Shown here piece after piece: positions 18,002 through 25,468 of a stretch of 64,000 nt of DNA. Origin of the DNA: HyVt-105 sp049975425 (GTDB lineage Bacteria > Bacteroidota > Bacteroidia > Bacteroidales > VadinHA17); NCBI GenBank assembly GCA_049975425.1, contig JBNGDI010000011.1, positions 21,578 to 85,577 of the forward strand. Reading direction: 5' to 3'. The notes beneath the pieces are model-generated. The model did no database searches. It worked only from the letters and a program-made list of their open reading frames with translations, and was not told the origin of the DNA. Made by a program: the position numbers and the translations under genes. Within the stretch, counting starts at the first letter, position 1. Every line of letters starts with the position of its first letter.

Positions 18002-20244
18002 GATTCAGCCTCCTTTGCAACAGGTTCTTCGGTAACAAATGTGACAAAATTGCCCCGCATGCCGGTTCCTCCCATCACCGGGTCAATGGTCACCTTCGAC
18101 ATGAGCTCGGTATCATTGGCCCCTTTTCCGTAGGCGCGGCTCAGTTTTTTCCAGCTGTGACCGAATCCGTGAACCATGTACACCGAATCCCATCTGATCC
18201 GCTCGGTAATCCTCACCCTGATAGGAAAACTTGAGACGATTCCTTCCGGATTTTTCAGGTATACATACTGTCCGTTCTCTAATCCCCAGAGTCTGGCCAC
18301 CCGCGGATTCACCCACACATCGTTCTGGTCCATCAGATCGGTAAGATTCGGATTATTTGCCGTACGGCTGAAGGTATGCATGGGAGCTCTTCCGTAAATC
18401 AAACGGTAATACCCGGGTGGAGGCTCCTCATGAGGAGTATATACCGGCATGGGATCGTACCCGGTGGCTGCCAGTTCAGTGGCATACAGTTCTATCTTCC
18501 CGGTATTTGTATTGAAAGTATAGTTTTCACCTTTTTGAAAGTACAGCGGACCCGAGGTGCGCGGGAATTTCTTAACCCCTGTTTTTTTCATCTCTTCCAG
18601 GGAAGTGCCAAGTTGCTGTAACTGCCATTCCAGCACGTCTGTGTAATCAGTGTAATTAAAATAACTTCCCAGACCCAGGCGATCTCCCAGTTGTTTGGCC
18701 ATCCACCATGAAGGTTTGGAATCGTACATGGGTTCGGCAGCCGGCATGCGAAGGGCAATGTTCGGTTCGCGGTGGGCCGACGAGCGAAGGGTATCGTACC
18801 TTTCCAGATAGGTGCATTCCGGAAGCACAACATCGGCATATCCGGTAATCTCCATGGGCATGGTATCCACCACCAGTAAAAATTCAACATCCTGCATAGC
18901 CTGCTCCAGGGTTTTCTTCAAGGGAACAGTCAGAGGAAGGTTGGTTCCGGCCACCACCCATGCCCTGATCCTTCTGTTTTCTTCCGTTTCCTTCAGCGAA
19001 GCCTCCACAAGAACATTGGAAACAGCCATACCAGCCAGGGGATATTTTTCACGTTGCAGATCCTGCCACGACCACGCCGGTGTGGGGTATTCAGGGTGCG
19101 GATAGTTGGGTACCGGCACCGATTCGGCAAAATAGAAACCTCCCCTCGATCCCCAGGAACCCAGCAGGGCATTAAGAATGGCAATAGCCCGTGCCCTCTG
19201 GGTATCATCCCCGTACCATGTCACATGTCTTCCGGGATGAACAATAACAGAAGGAGCTGCGTTTGCCATCTGACGGGCCGTTTCGCGTATCAAAGCAGGC
19301 TGCAGGGTGGTAATGCCGTAGGCCCATTCGGGAGTCATGTTCCTGACATGCTCTTTCAGCAGATCAAAACCGTATGTATACCTTTCCACATAGTCCCGGT
19401 TGTACAGTTCTTCATAGATCAGTACATGTATCCACGCCATCAGAAGGGCCAGATCGGTAGAGGGCTTGATCGGAAGCCAGAACCTGGATTTTGATGCTGC
19501 GGTGGAAAACCTGGGATCGACCGTAATCAGAGTAGCCCCCCGGTCAATAGCATCGGCCATTTCCTGCACCTGTCCGTTATGCATGTTCTCACCGATATGG
19601 GAGCCGATCAGGACCAGGCACCGGGTGTCTCTTATATCGGTAGGTTCGGGCGATCCCACTCCTGTACCAAAGGTAACATACCATCCCGTATCGCGGGGCC
19701 CCCTGCACTGGGCAAACGAAGGAGCTGTGATGTTATTCGAACCCATGGCTTTCAGAAGATGCCCGAAATGATCGCCCGGGGATCCGTGATTGAACAGGGC
19801 AATACTTTCAGGACCGTGCTTCCGGGAAATTTCTTTCAGCCGTTCAGCCACCATGTCCAGGGCTTCATCCCATCCGGCAGGCACAAATTCCTGCTTTCCG
19901 TTTACTTCTTTCCGGATCAACGGGGTACGTAACCGATCCTCATCATAATAAGCCCCCACACCTCCGGTACCCCTCGGACAAAGTCTTCCATTGCAATGAG
20001 GATCACCGGCATTCCCTGTAATTCTGGTAATTCTGCCTTCCTCATCCAAATAGGTCCAGCCGGCACAGCTCCAGAAACAAATTTCACAGTAGGTAGGGAA
20101 CCTGCCCTGAAAACCGGCCGCAGCTTTTGCAGCTGTTTCAGCCCATCTGGATGTGCCTCGGAACCATGCAACAGATCCCGCTCCCAGAGCCAAGCCCCCC
20201 AATCCTGTGGCGGCAATTTTAATAAAATCCCTGCGGGTGCTCAT
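17998..20244 (-). CDS. psrA: molybdopterin oxidoreductase, polysulfide/thiosulfate reductase type
   Basis: 748 residues. A Tat signal (STRRDFIKIAATGLGGLALGAGS) sends it folded to the periplasm. The 4Fe-4S motif is C53-x2-C56-x3-C60-x28-C89, followed by molybdopterin-guanine-dinucleotide binding regions (GWDEALDMVAERLKEI; CLVLIGSHIGENMHNGQVQEMADAIDRGATLITVDPR; the C-terminal domain WVNPRVARLWGLENGQYVYLKNPEG). Cys180 in FAQCRGP is at the Mo-ligand position, as in PsrA and PhsA. Substrate cannot be fixed from sequence: polysulfide, thiosulfate or tetrathionate are all possible; the YeeE/YedE and rhodanese genes downstream favour a sulfur compound. First gene of the minus-strand operon. Confidence 0.88.
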   Translation of the reverse strand: MSTRRDFIKIAATGLGGLALGAGSVAWFRGTSRWAETAAKAAAGFQGRFPTYCEICFWSCAGWTYLDEEGRITRITGNAGDPHCNGRLCPRGTGGVGAYYDEDRLRTPLIRKEVNGKQEFVPAGWDEALDMVAERLKEISRKHGPESIALFNHGSPGDHFGHLLKAMGSNNITAPSFAQCRGPRDTGWYVTFGTGVGSPEPTDIRDTRCLVLIGSHIGENMHNGQVQEMADAIDRGATLITVDPRFSTAASKSRFWLPIKPSTDLALLMAWIHVLIYEELYNRDYVERYTYGFDLLKEHVRNMTPEWAYGITTLQPALIRETARQMANAAPSVIVHPGRHVTWYGDDTQRARAIAILNALLGSWGSRGGFYFAESVPVPNYPHPEYPTPAWSWQDLQREKYPLAGMAVSNVLVEASLKETEENRRIRAWVVAGTNLPLTVPLKKTLEQAMQDVEFLLVVDTMPMEITGYADVVLPECTYLERYDTLRSSAHREPNIALRMPAAEPMYDSKPSWWMAKQLGDRLGLGSYFNYTDYTDVLEWQLQQLGTSLEEMKKTGVKKFPRTSGPLYFQKGENYTFNTNTGKIELYATELAATGYDPMPVYTPHEEPPPGYYRLIYGRAPMHTFSRTANNPNLTDLMDQNDVWVNPRVARLWGLENGQYVYLKNPEGIVSSFPIRVRITERIRWDSVYMVHGFGHSWKKLSRAYGKGANDTELMSKVTIDPVMGGTGMRGNFVTFVTEEPVAKEAES

Positions 20245-20327
20245 GGACTCTTTTTTTTGATTCTAAATTTTTATATATGGATATACATGGATATGTAAAA
20301 TTAAAAAAAATCCTTTCTGCTTTTATG

Positions 20328-20335
20328 CAAAAGTA
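20328..20335 (-). promoter_or_regulatory. -7 promoter box for the sulfur operon
   Basis: TACTTTTG on the minus strand fits TAnnTTTG. The start of transcription would be near 20324, leaving an AT-rich leader of about 80 bases before psrA; this leader holds the repeated word ATGGATAT. Confidence 0.55.
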
Positions 20336-20345
20336 GGCGAATATC

Positions 20346-20355
20346 CCGCCGGCGG
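20346..20355. promoter_or_regulatory. GC-rich palindrome between promoter elements
   Basis: CCGCCGGCGG is a perfect 10-base palindrome inside very AT-rich DNA, lying where the spacer between the -33 and -7 boxes of the sulfur operon would be. Possible repressor site; no known regulator is assigned. Confidence 0.3.
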
Positions 20356-20490
20356 TAGTATAAATTTAATATGTTATATAATATATTTAAATAAATTAAT
20401 TGAATTTCAAGAATTTATTTCGATAATATAGAATCGTTTTATTTAAGCTCCGGTATGCTGTTTAATTCACTAATTCAAAGAGGATTCATG

Positions 20491-20498
20491 TATTTTTG
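20491..20498 (+). promoter_or_regulatory. -7 promoter box for the Rieske operon
   Basis: TATTTTTG fits TAnnTTTG. It overlaps the TTG at 20496, an earlier in-frame start candidate, and so argues for ATG 20529 as the Rieske start, with a leader of about 27 bases. Confidence 0.55.
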
Positions 20499-20528
20499 AA
20501 GAGAAACAAGTATTCTGAAGCAACCGAT

Positions 20529-20921
20529 ATGATATCGCGGCGGAATGTATTGAAGAAAATGAAATGGACGATACTGGCCCTTCTGGGATATGCGGGGTAC
20601 AGAACCTCACATCGGACCATGTGTACCGAAAAGGCAACCCAATACAGGATACCCGGCCATCTTGCCGAAGGGCTCAGTTTTTACGGACCGGTAATACTGC
20701 AGAAAAACGGCAGTCATATCCGTTTCTTTTCTTCTTCCTGTACACATCTTGGTTGCCGGATTACAGAAGAAAACAACCGTAAGCTCGTGTGTCCCTGCCA
20801 TGGTTCGGAATTCAGCGCGGACGGAGAGATATTGAAAGGACCTGCCGGAAAACCCCTCATGGAACTTCCTTTTTCATACCACCGTGAAAATGATGAATAC
20901 ATCGTTCATCTTTCCTCGTGA
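20529..20921 (+). CDS. Rieske iron-sulfur protein
   Basis: 130 residues from ATG 20529. The N-terminus ISRRNVLKKMKWTILALLGYAGY looks like a Tat-type signal/anchor. The 2Fe-2S ligands are in CTHLGC and CPCHGSEF, complete with both Cys and both His, followed by the Pro-loop segment ILKGPAGKPL. It is smaller than mitochondrial or cyanobacterial Rieske proteins. It ends 3 bp before the cytochrome b gene, so together they supply two of the three redox parts of a bc/b6f-type quinol oxidoreductase. It is transcribed divergently from the sulfur operon. Confidence 0.88.
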   Translation: MISRRNVLKKMKWTILALLGYAGYRTSHRTMCTEKATQYRIPGHLAEGLSFYGPVILQKNGSHIRFFSSSCTHLGCRITEENNRKLVCPCHGSEFSADGEILKGPAGKPLMELPFSYHRENDEYIVHLSS

Positions 20922-20924
20922 TTC

Positions 20925-23657
20925 ATGAGAAAATTTCTGACATATACCTCCTCTTTTGTGAAAGACGGCTTTGGTTTTGTTGCATTGGGGTCATTTCTGC
21001 TGGCATTACTGTCGGGAGTATTCCTGGTGGTCCCCTATGATGTGGATTCTCCCTATGAATCGATAAGAAATATGATGCTGGTAAATGGTTATGCGGCATT
21101 TTTCAGGAACCTGCATTACTGGAGCGGCCAGCTTTTTCTCATTTTCACCGTTCTCCATACCTGGGATTATCTTTACCGTACCGAAAAGATCCCGGAAAAA
21201 CGCGGGGTCTGGTTCCGGCTGGTTGTTTCCCTGGCCGTGACGGTTCTGGTTATGCTTACGGGTTTCCTCCTGAAGGGAGATGCCGACAGCCTGCAGGCCC
21301 GCCGGATCATGGATTCACTAATGAAAACCATCCCCGCAGGCGGGAATTTTCTTTCCAGGTTTCTTCTGGGAAAAGAAAGCTCCTTCCAGTTAATATACGT
21401 GCACCATATTGCCACAGCTACCATTTTCCTTTTGATCGTTATTTTCGAACATGCCCGCACGGTATGGATCAATACCCGTTCGTTTGTACGACTGGCAACA
21501 CTTCTGATCATTATTTCGCTGGTTTTCCGGGCGCCCCTGCACGATAACCTGAACCCCGTGGTCAAGGGGCCCTGGTATCTCATCGGCCTGCAGGAAATAG
21601 TGCATCTGATGAAAAATCCGGCATGGTCGCTGGTCATCATCCTCAGTCTTTTTGTTGTGCTGTATTTCATACCCTACCTCAAAGGATCCCGGCAGATCAA
21701 CAGCCGCAGGTTCCTGCTGTTGTCTTTTTATCTGTACGGAATATTTACCCTCACCGGATATTTCTTCCGGGGTAAAAACTGGCAATGGATGTGGCCCTGG
21801 GAAACCGGATACCGTACAGCCGTGTATTTCCCCTTTCAGGCAGATATTCCCGCCTTCCGGATTGACAGCGCCATTCTTTCATCCCTTGAAAATTCAGCCC
21901 GTCAGGAATCCTGTATGGCCTGCCACGCAGGAATGTCCGGGTTTTCACCTTCTCATGATCCCGATGCTACAGGTTGCTTTATCTGCCACCGTGGCGATCC
22001 GTACAGTCTCAACAAAAACAGGGCCCACCGAAACATGATCCTGATACCCGGCAATATTACCGATGCAACCCTGAGTTGCGGCACAGCCGACTGTCATCCA
22101 GAAATTCCTTCCCGTGTGGAAATGTCGCTGATGAACACCGCCAGCGGGATGGTAAGTGTCAACCGGTTTGTGTTCGGAGAATCTGCTTCGCCTTCCGTGC
22201 ATTCTGATATTCGGGATATCCGGCACAGCGCTGCCGATACCCATCTGAGGAATCTGTGTGCTGCCTGCCACCTTTCCAATGAAAAAACCCAGGCAGGGCC
22301 CATAAATCAGCTCTCGAGGGGAGGCGGATGCAATGCATGTCACCTGAATTATTCGCCGGAAGCCCTGGCCGACCTTCAACAACGGCAATCCGGCCAGGCA
22401 ACCGATACCACCCTGCCACGGGTTCATCCCTCCCTTTCAGTAAATATCACATCTGATCATTGCTTCGGGTGCCACAGCCGGTCGGGTAGAATATCCACCA
22501 ATTACACAGGCTGGCACGAAACCCTCCTGAAACCGGAAGACATACCTCAAACGGGCATTTACCGAATAATGGACGACCTGCGTGTGTACCGGTACATACA
22601 GGAAGACGTACACCATACGGCAGGAATGGAATGCATCGACTGCCATACATCATATGAAATCATGGGCGACGGAAAACTTTACCTTCACAAGGAAGAACAG
22701 GTAAAGATCCGCTGCAGGGATTGTCATTTTGCGGAACCTCCCGATGCCATTCCCCTGGATCAGGTTGACAGAGAAACCCGGAAGATCATCGAGCTGAGGA
22801 ATATGAATGAACCCGGGCGAAAATACATGCTGGGCAAGGAATCGGGCAAAATCATACTCAATGCCACCCTTAAGAACGGGCAATGGATGCTGGAAGGCAA
22901 GAAGTCAGGTACATGGCATCCCCTGAATCCACCGGCCAAAATCTGTGTGGAAGGATCGTCGCACAGCAATCTCCATTGCAGCGCCTGCCACACCGGCTGG
23001 ACCCCCCGGTGTCTGGGCTGCCACAACAGCTATGATCCTTCAAGCCCCGGCTACGATCACCTGCGAAATACCGAAACAAGGGGAACCTGGGCCGAATGGG
23101 TGGGCCTGCACCTGGCCGGACCCCCAACTCTCGGTGTAAAAGAAGGAAAAGGAAATAATGAAAAAGTCATTATCCCTGCTACACCCGGAATGATTCTTAC
23201 CATCGACCGGAGCAGTTATACAGGGGAAAACGAACCGGTCCTGTTCAGGCGACTCTTTGCCCCCATGGAGGCACATACTACCTCCTCCGAAGACCGCTCA
23301 TGCCGTTCCTGTCACCTTGATCCAGTGGCCCTGGGATATGGAGAGGGAAACCTTGAGTACCGGGAAGAAGGAAATACGGGCCGCTGGATATTTACTCCAA
23401 AATATGCCCCCCATCAGAATGACGGGTTGCCGGAGGATGCTTGGACGGCTTTCGCGGGCAACGCCATTCCTCCTTTTTCAACCCGCGAATGGTTCCGCCC
23501 ATTCAGCAGGGAAGAACAACAGTCTGTGCTGCTGGTTGGTGCCTGCCTGGAATGCCACGCTGAAGATTCCGATGTAATGAATGAATCACTGATATCCTTC
23601 CGGAAAGTCCTGAATGAAAGAAGCAGGTCGTGCATCCTTCCCGCCGGCAGTTTTTAG
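20925..23657 (+). CDS. cytochrome b6-like protein fused to a 12-haem cytochrome c
   Basis: 910 residues. The first about 300 are membrane-bound and b6-like: helix 2 contains HYWSGQLFLIFTVLH (His64 and His78, spacing 14) and helix 4 HHIATATIFLLIVIFEH (His161 and His176, spacing 15, as in cytochrome b6 rather than mitochondrial b). More helices follow at about 190-202, 233-251 and 262-281. Residues 330-878 hold eleven CxxCH sites (C330, 351, 445, 469, 513, 570, 597, 685, 696, 793, 874) and one CxxxxCH (C385). The periplasmic multi-haem part would accept electrons from the Rieske protein. Such a fusion joins the b6, c1-like and electron-export roles in one chain. It is expected downstream of quinol; its terminal acceptor is unknown. 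Confidence 0.85.
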   Translation: MRKFLTYTSSFVKDGFGFVALGSFLLALLSGVFLVVPYDVDSPYESIRNMMLVNGYAAFFRNLHYWSGQLFLIFTVLHTWDYLYRTEKIPEKRGVWFRLVVSLAVTVLVMLTGFLLKGDADSLQARRIMDSLMKTIPAGGNFLSRFLLGKESSFQLIYVHHIATATIFLLIVIFEHARTVWINTRSFVRLATLLIIISLVFRAPLHDNLNPVVKGPWYLIGLQEIVHLMKNPAWSLVIILSLFVVLYFIPYLKGSRQINSRRFLLLSFYLYGIFTLTGYFFRGKNWQWMWPWETGYRTAVYFPFQADIPAFRIDSAILSSLENSARQESCMACHAGMSGFSPSHDPDATGCFICHRGDPYSLNKNRAHRNMILIPGNITDATLSCGTADCHPEIPSRVEMSLMNTASGMVSVNRFVFGESASPSVHSDIRDIRHSAADTHLRNLCAACHLSNEKTQAGPINQLSRGGGCNACHLNYSPEALADLQQRQSGQATDTTLPRVHPSLSVNITSDHCFGCHSRSGRISTNYTGWHETLLKPEDIPQTGIYRIMDDLRVYRYIQEDVHHTAGMECIDCHTSYEIMGDGKLYLHKEEQVKIRCRDCHFAEPPDAIPLDQVDRETRKIIELRNMNEPGRKYMLGKESGKIILNATLKNGQWMLEGKKSGTWHPLNPPAKICVEGSSHSNLHCSACHTGWTPRCLGCHNSYDPSSPGYDHLRNTETRGTWAEWVGLHLAGPPTLGVKEGKGNNEKVIIPATPGMILTIDRSSYTGENEPVLFRRLFAPMEAHTTSSEDRSCRSCHLDPVALGYGEGNLEYREEGNTGRWIFTPKYAPHQNDGLPEDAWTAFAGNAIPPFSTREWFRPFSREEQQSVLLVGACLECHAEDSDVMNESLISFRKVLNERSRSCILPAGSF

Positions 23658-23677
23658 CGTCCTGCCCCGGAGAGTGT

Positions 23678-24370
23678 TTATCCGCTGTCAGCCAGCTTTT
23701 TTATTAATTCGGGTTTCAGGATACGGATCTCCTTTTTGTTCATCCCGATAATACCGGAATCAACAAATTCCTTCATCGCACGGGATACACTCTCTCGTGT
23801 TCCGCCTACCATGGAGGCCAGTTCCTGACGGGTTAGCAGCATGGGATATTCCTGCGCCCGGAAAATTTCTTCGGCAAAATATAGCAATGTCTCGGCCAAC
23901 CGGCCGATCAACTGTTTTTGCCAGTGACTTACCAGCCGGTTGAAATGACTCAGTTCTTCACGGCAGATATAATCAATCAGCTCATTGGCAAAGTCTCCGT
24001 TTTTCTGTATCAGTAACCTGAATTCCCCTACCCTGATATAACAGGCCACAGCCTGGGTGAGAGCGGAAGCCGAATACTGGTTGACCACATCCCCCAGAAT
24101 GGTCTGAATTCCCAGGTACGTACCCGAACAGGAAATTTTTAGAATCTGATCCCGGTTCCTGGGTCCTTGCTTATGGATCCGGGCCAGTCCTTCCTTAAGA
24201 TACACCACATGGCCCGATGGGGTTCCCTGGCGGAAAAAAGCGTCACCACGGTTTACACTGACTTCCACACATGCCTTCGCAAGCATATGGAGTTCTTCTT
24301 CCGACAGAACAGCGGCAGCTTTCGATTTAAACCGGCAACGGGCACAGGAAGATTCCCTTCTAAGGTCCAT
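23678..24370 (-). CDS. Crp/Fnr-family transcription regulator
   Basis: About 230 residues from ATG 24370. An N-terminal CARCRFKSKAAAVLSEEEL is typical of FNR-like proteins, but only two close cysteines are seen there (plus one later in ISCSG and one in YICREEL), so an Fe-S sensor is uncertain. A cNMP-type beta-roll (GDAFFRQGTPSGHVVYLKEG) and dimer helix precede the HTH LTRQELASMVGGTRESVSRAMKEF. The recognition helix has Arg-Glu-x-x-x-Arg at the positions that read TGTGA in E. coli CRP. The frame is open to 24442, but a promoter box at 24450-24457 would leave almost no leader for that start. It sits between the Rieske/b/c operon (convergent) and a TGTGA palindrome. Confidence 0.86.
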   Translation of the reverse strand: MDLRRESSCARCRFKSKAAAVLSEEELHMLAKACVEVSVNRGDAFFRQGTPSGHVVYLKEGLARIHKQGPRNRDQILKISCSGTYLGIQTILGDVVNQYSASALTQAVACYIRVGEFRLLIQKNGDFANELIDYICREELSHFNRLVSHWQKQLIGRLAETLLYFAEEIFRAQEYPMLLTRQELASMVGGTRESVSRAMKEFVDSGIIGMNKKEIRILKPELIKKLADSG

Positions 24371-24449
24371 AGGATATATTTTCCGGCACGTGATACTGCT
24401 CCAGCATATTGTTTCAAGCGGAGCATACCTGAACAATACCATGATCTGT

Positions 24450-24457
24450 CAAAGATA
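24450..24457 (-). promoter_or_regulatory. -7 promoter box for the Crp/Fnr gene
   Basis: TATCTTTG on the minus strand fits TAnnTTTG. The palindrome at 24474-24489 is centred about 31 bp upstream of the end of this box, overlapping the -33 region, as expected for autoregulation. Confidence 0.55.
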
Positions 24458-24473
24458 AAAAATATAACAGTAC

Positions 24474-24489
24474 TGTGATATATATCACA
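24474..24489. promoter_or_regulatory. perfect CRP-type operator TGTGA-N6-TCACA
   Basis: TGTGATATATATCACA is a perfect 16-base palindrome and matches the classical CRP consensus exactly. It lies in the divergent region between the Crp/Fnr gene and the Cys-rich small gene. For the plus-strand promoter at 24544-24551 its centre would be at about -73, a class I activator position. Confidence 0.75.
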
Positions 24490-24543
24490 TAAATAAATTA
24501 ACCAAATCACACTATTCGCTTGACACATGCGGTCAATTCTATT

Positions 24544-24551
24544 TATATTTG
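24544..24551 (+). promoter_or_regulatory. -7 promoter box for the small Cys-rich gene
   Basis: TATATTTG fits TAnnTTTG, with CTTG at 24519-24522 as a -33 element 21 bases upstream. ATG 24573 follows 21 bases after the box. Confidence 0.55.
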
Positions 24552-24572
24552 TATATATACAAATACCTTGTC

Positions 24573-24800
24573 ATGAAAAAAATAAGGGACCTTTTGTTCA
24601 ATGTCGGGTTTCATTGCGTATTGCTTGGGATCCTGGGTGTTTTTGCCATTATCGTGTTCGGATGCATCACCTGCATCGCGGATCTGCCACCGCGGTATTT
24701 CTACATTGCCCTGGCAGTGGGTCTGGCATGCGGTATCATTGCCTCCATTTGCTGCATAAGGAAAAACTGCAGTCTCTTCAAAAAAGACAATTCTTCCTGA
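24573..24800 (+). CDS. Cys-rich small membrane protein
   Basis: 75 residues from ATG 24573; an earlier in-frame TTG at 24549 overlaps the promoter box. Two membrane helices (about 13-37 and 42-62) are joined by a short loop CIADLPPRYFY. Seven cysteines occur: 15, 31, 34, 53, 60, 61 and 66, mostly at the membrane faces. I do not recognise the family. Its promoter faces the CRP-type palindrome, so it is likely under the neighbouring regulator and linked to the same respiratory switch. The cysteines might bind metal or sense redox state; nothing in the sequence settles it. Confidence 0.6.
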   Translation: MKKIRDLLFNVGFHCVLLGILGVFAIIVFGCITCIADLPPRYFYIALAVGLACGIIASICCIRKNCSLFKKDNSS

Positions 24801-24850
24801 GGAGATGAAAAATCATAGTTAATAAAGTTTCGCTTTACAGAGTAAATTTT

Positions 24851-24877
24851 CCCCGTATCTTTACGGGGATTTTTTTA
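24851..24877 (+). terminator. intrinsic terminator or attenuator just before mobA
   Basis: CCCCGTA pairs with TACGGGG across a 4-base loop (TCTT), followed by ATTTTTTT. It ends only 3-4 bases before the mobA ATG, so it ends the small-gene transcript and may also control entry into mobA. Confidence 0.75.
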
Positions 24878-24880
24878 TCA

Positions 24881-25468
24881 ATGACCATCCATTCATGTGT
24901 CACCGGAATGGTCCTGGCCGGGGGAAAAAGCTCCCGAATGGGAACCGACAAGGCGTTACTCCCCTGGGGAAAAACCAGTATGCTGGAACATGCTGCTAAC
25001 CGGTTGAGATCAGTGTGCCATGAGGTGGTGATCAGCAGCAACGACAGGAAACACAGGATTCCCGGGTGTGCGCTGATTCCCGACATGATACCGGGAACAG
25101 GTCCCCTGGGCGGGATCCTGTCTGTTATGAAACACCGGAATGACGACTTTTTTCTGGTACTATCGGTTGACCTGCCACTGGTTACTGCCGCCATTCTGGA
25201 ACAGATCCTGTCCTTGCGGAAATCTTACAGCCTGGTTATTCCCTTAAACAGCAACGGCACACACGAACCCACATGTGCCTGTTATCACAGAAAACTGCTT
25301 CCTCTGATGGAACAAATGATACATCAGGGGATATACAGCCTGCGCCCCCTGATCCGCCATCCTGAATGTTTTTCTTTACCTGTTCAGGATTATCCCGATA
25401 TATTTACACCCGACCCTTTCATCAATATGAATCATCCCGAGATATATGAAAAATACCGGCCTGAATAA
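24881..25468 (+). CDS. mobA: molybdenum cofactor guanylyltransferase
   Basis: 195 residues. Attaches GMP to molybdopterin to form the bis-MGD cofactor needed by the PsrA-type enzyme upstream. The nucleotide-binding loop is GMVLAGGKSSRMGTDKALLPW, with the metal/base motifs IPDMIPGTGPLGGIL and VLSVDLPLVT and the NMNHPEIYEKY C-terminus, all characteristic of MobA. The first ATG lies directly after a terminator hairpin; an in-frame ATG at 24908 would remove part of the domain and is unlikely. Its last 23 bases overlap the next gene. Confidence 0.9.
   Translation: MTIHSCVTGMVLAGGKSSRMGTDKALLPWGKTSMLEHAANRLRSVCHEVVISSNDRKHRIPGCALIPDMIPGTGPLGGILSVMKHRNDDFFLVLSVDLPLVTAAILEQILSLRKSYSLVIPLNSNGTHEPTCACYHRKLLPLMEQMIHQGIYSLRPLIRHPECFSLPVQDYPDIFTPDPFINMNHPEIYEKYRPE

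Noticed and set aside
20400..20410. TTGAATTTCAA palindrome as an FNR box
   Set aside because: Spacing is TTGA-N3-TCAA, not the N6 core of Crp/Fnr sites, and it lies in A/T-rich DNA where such words are common.
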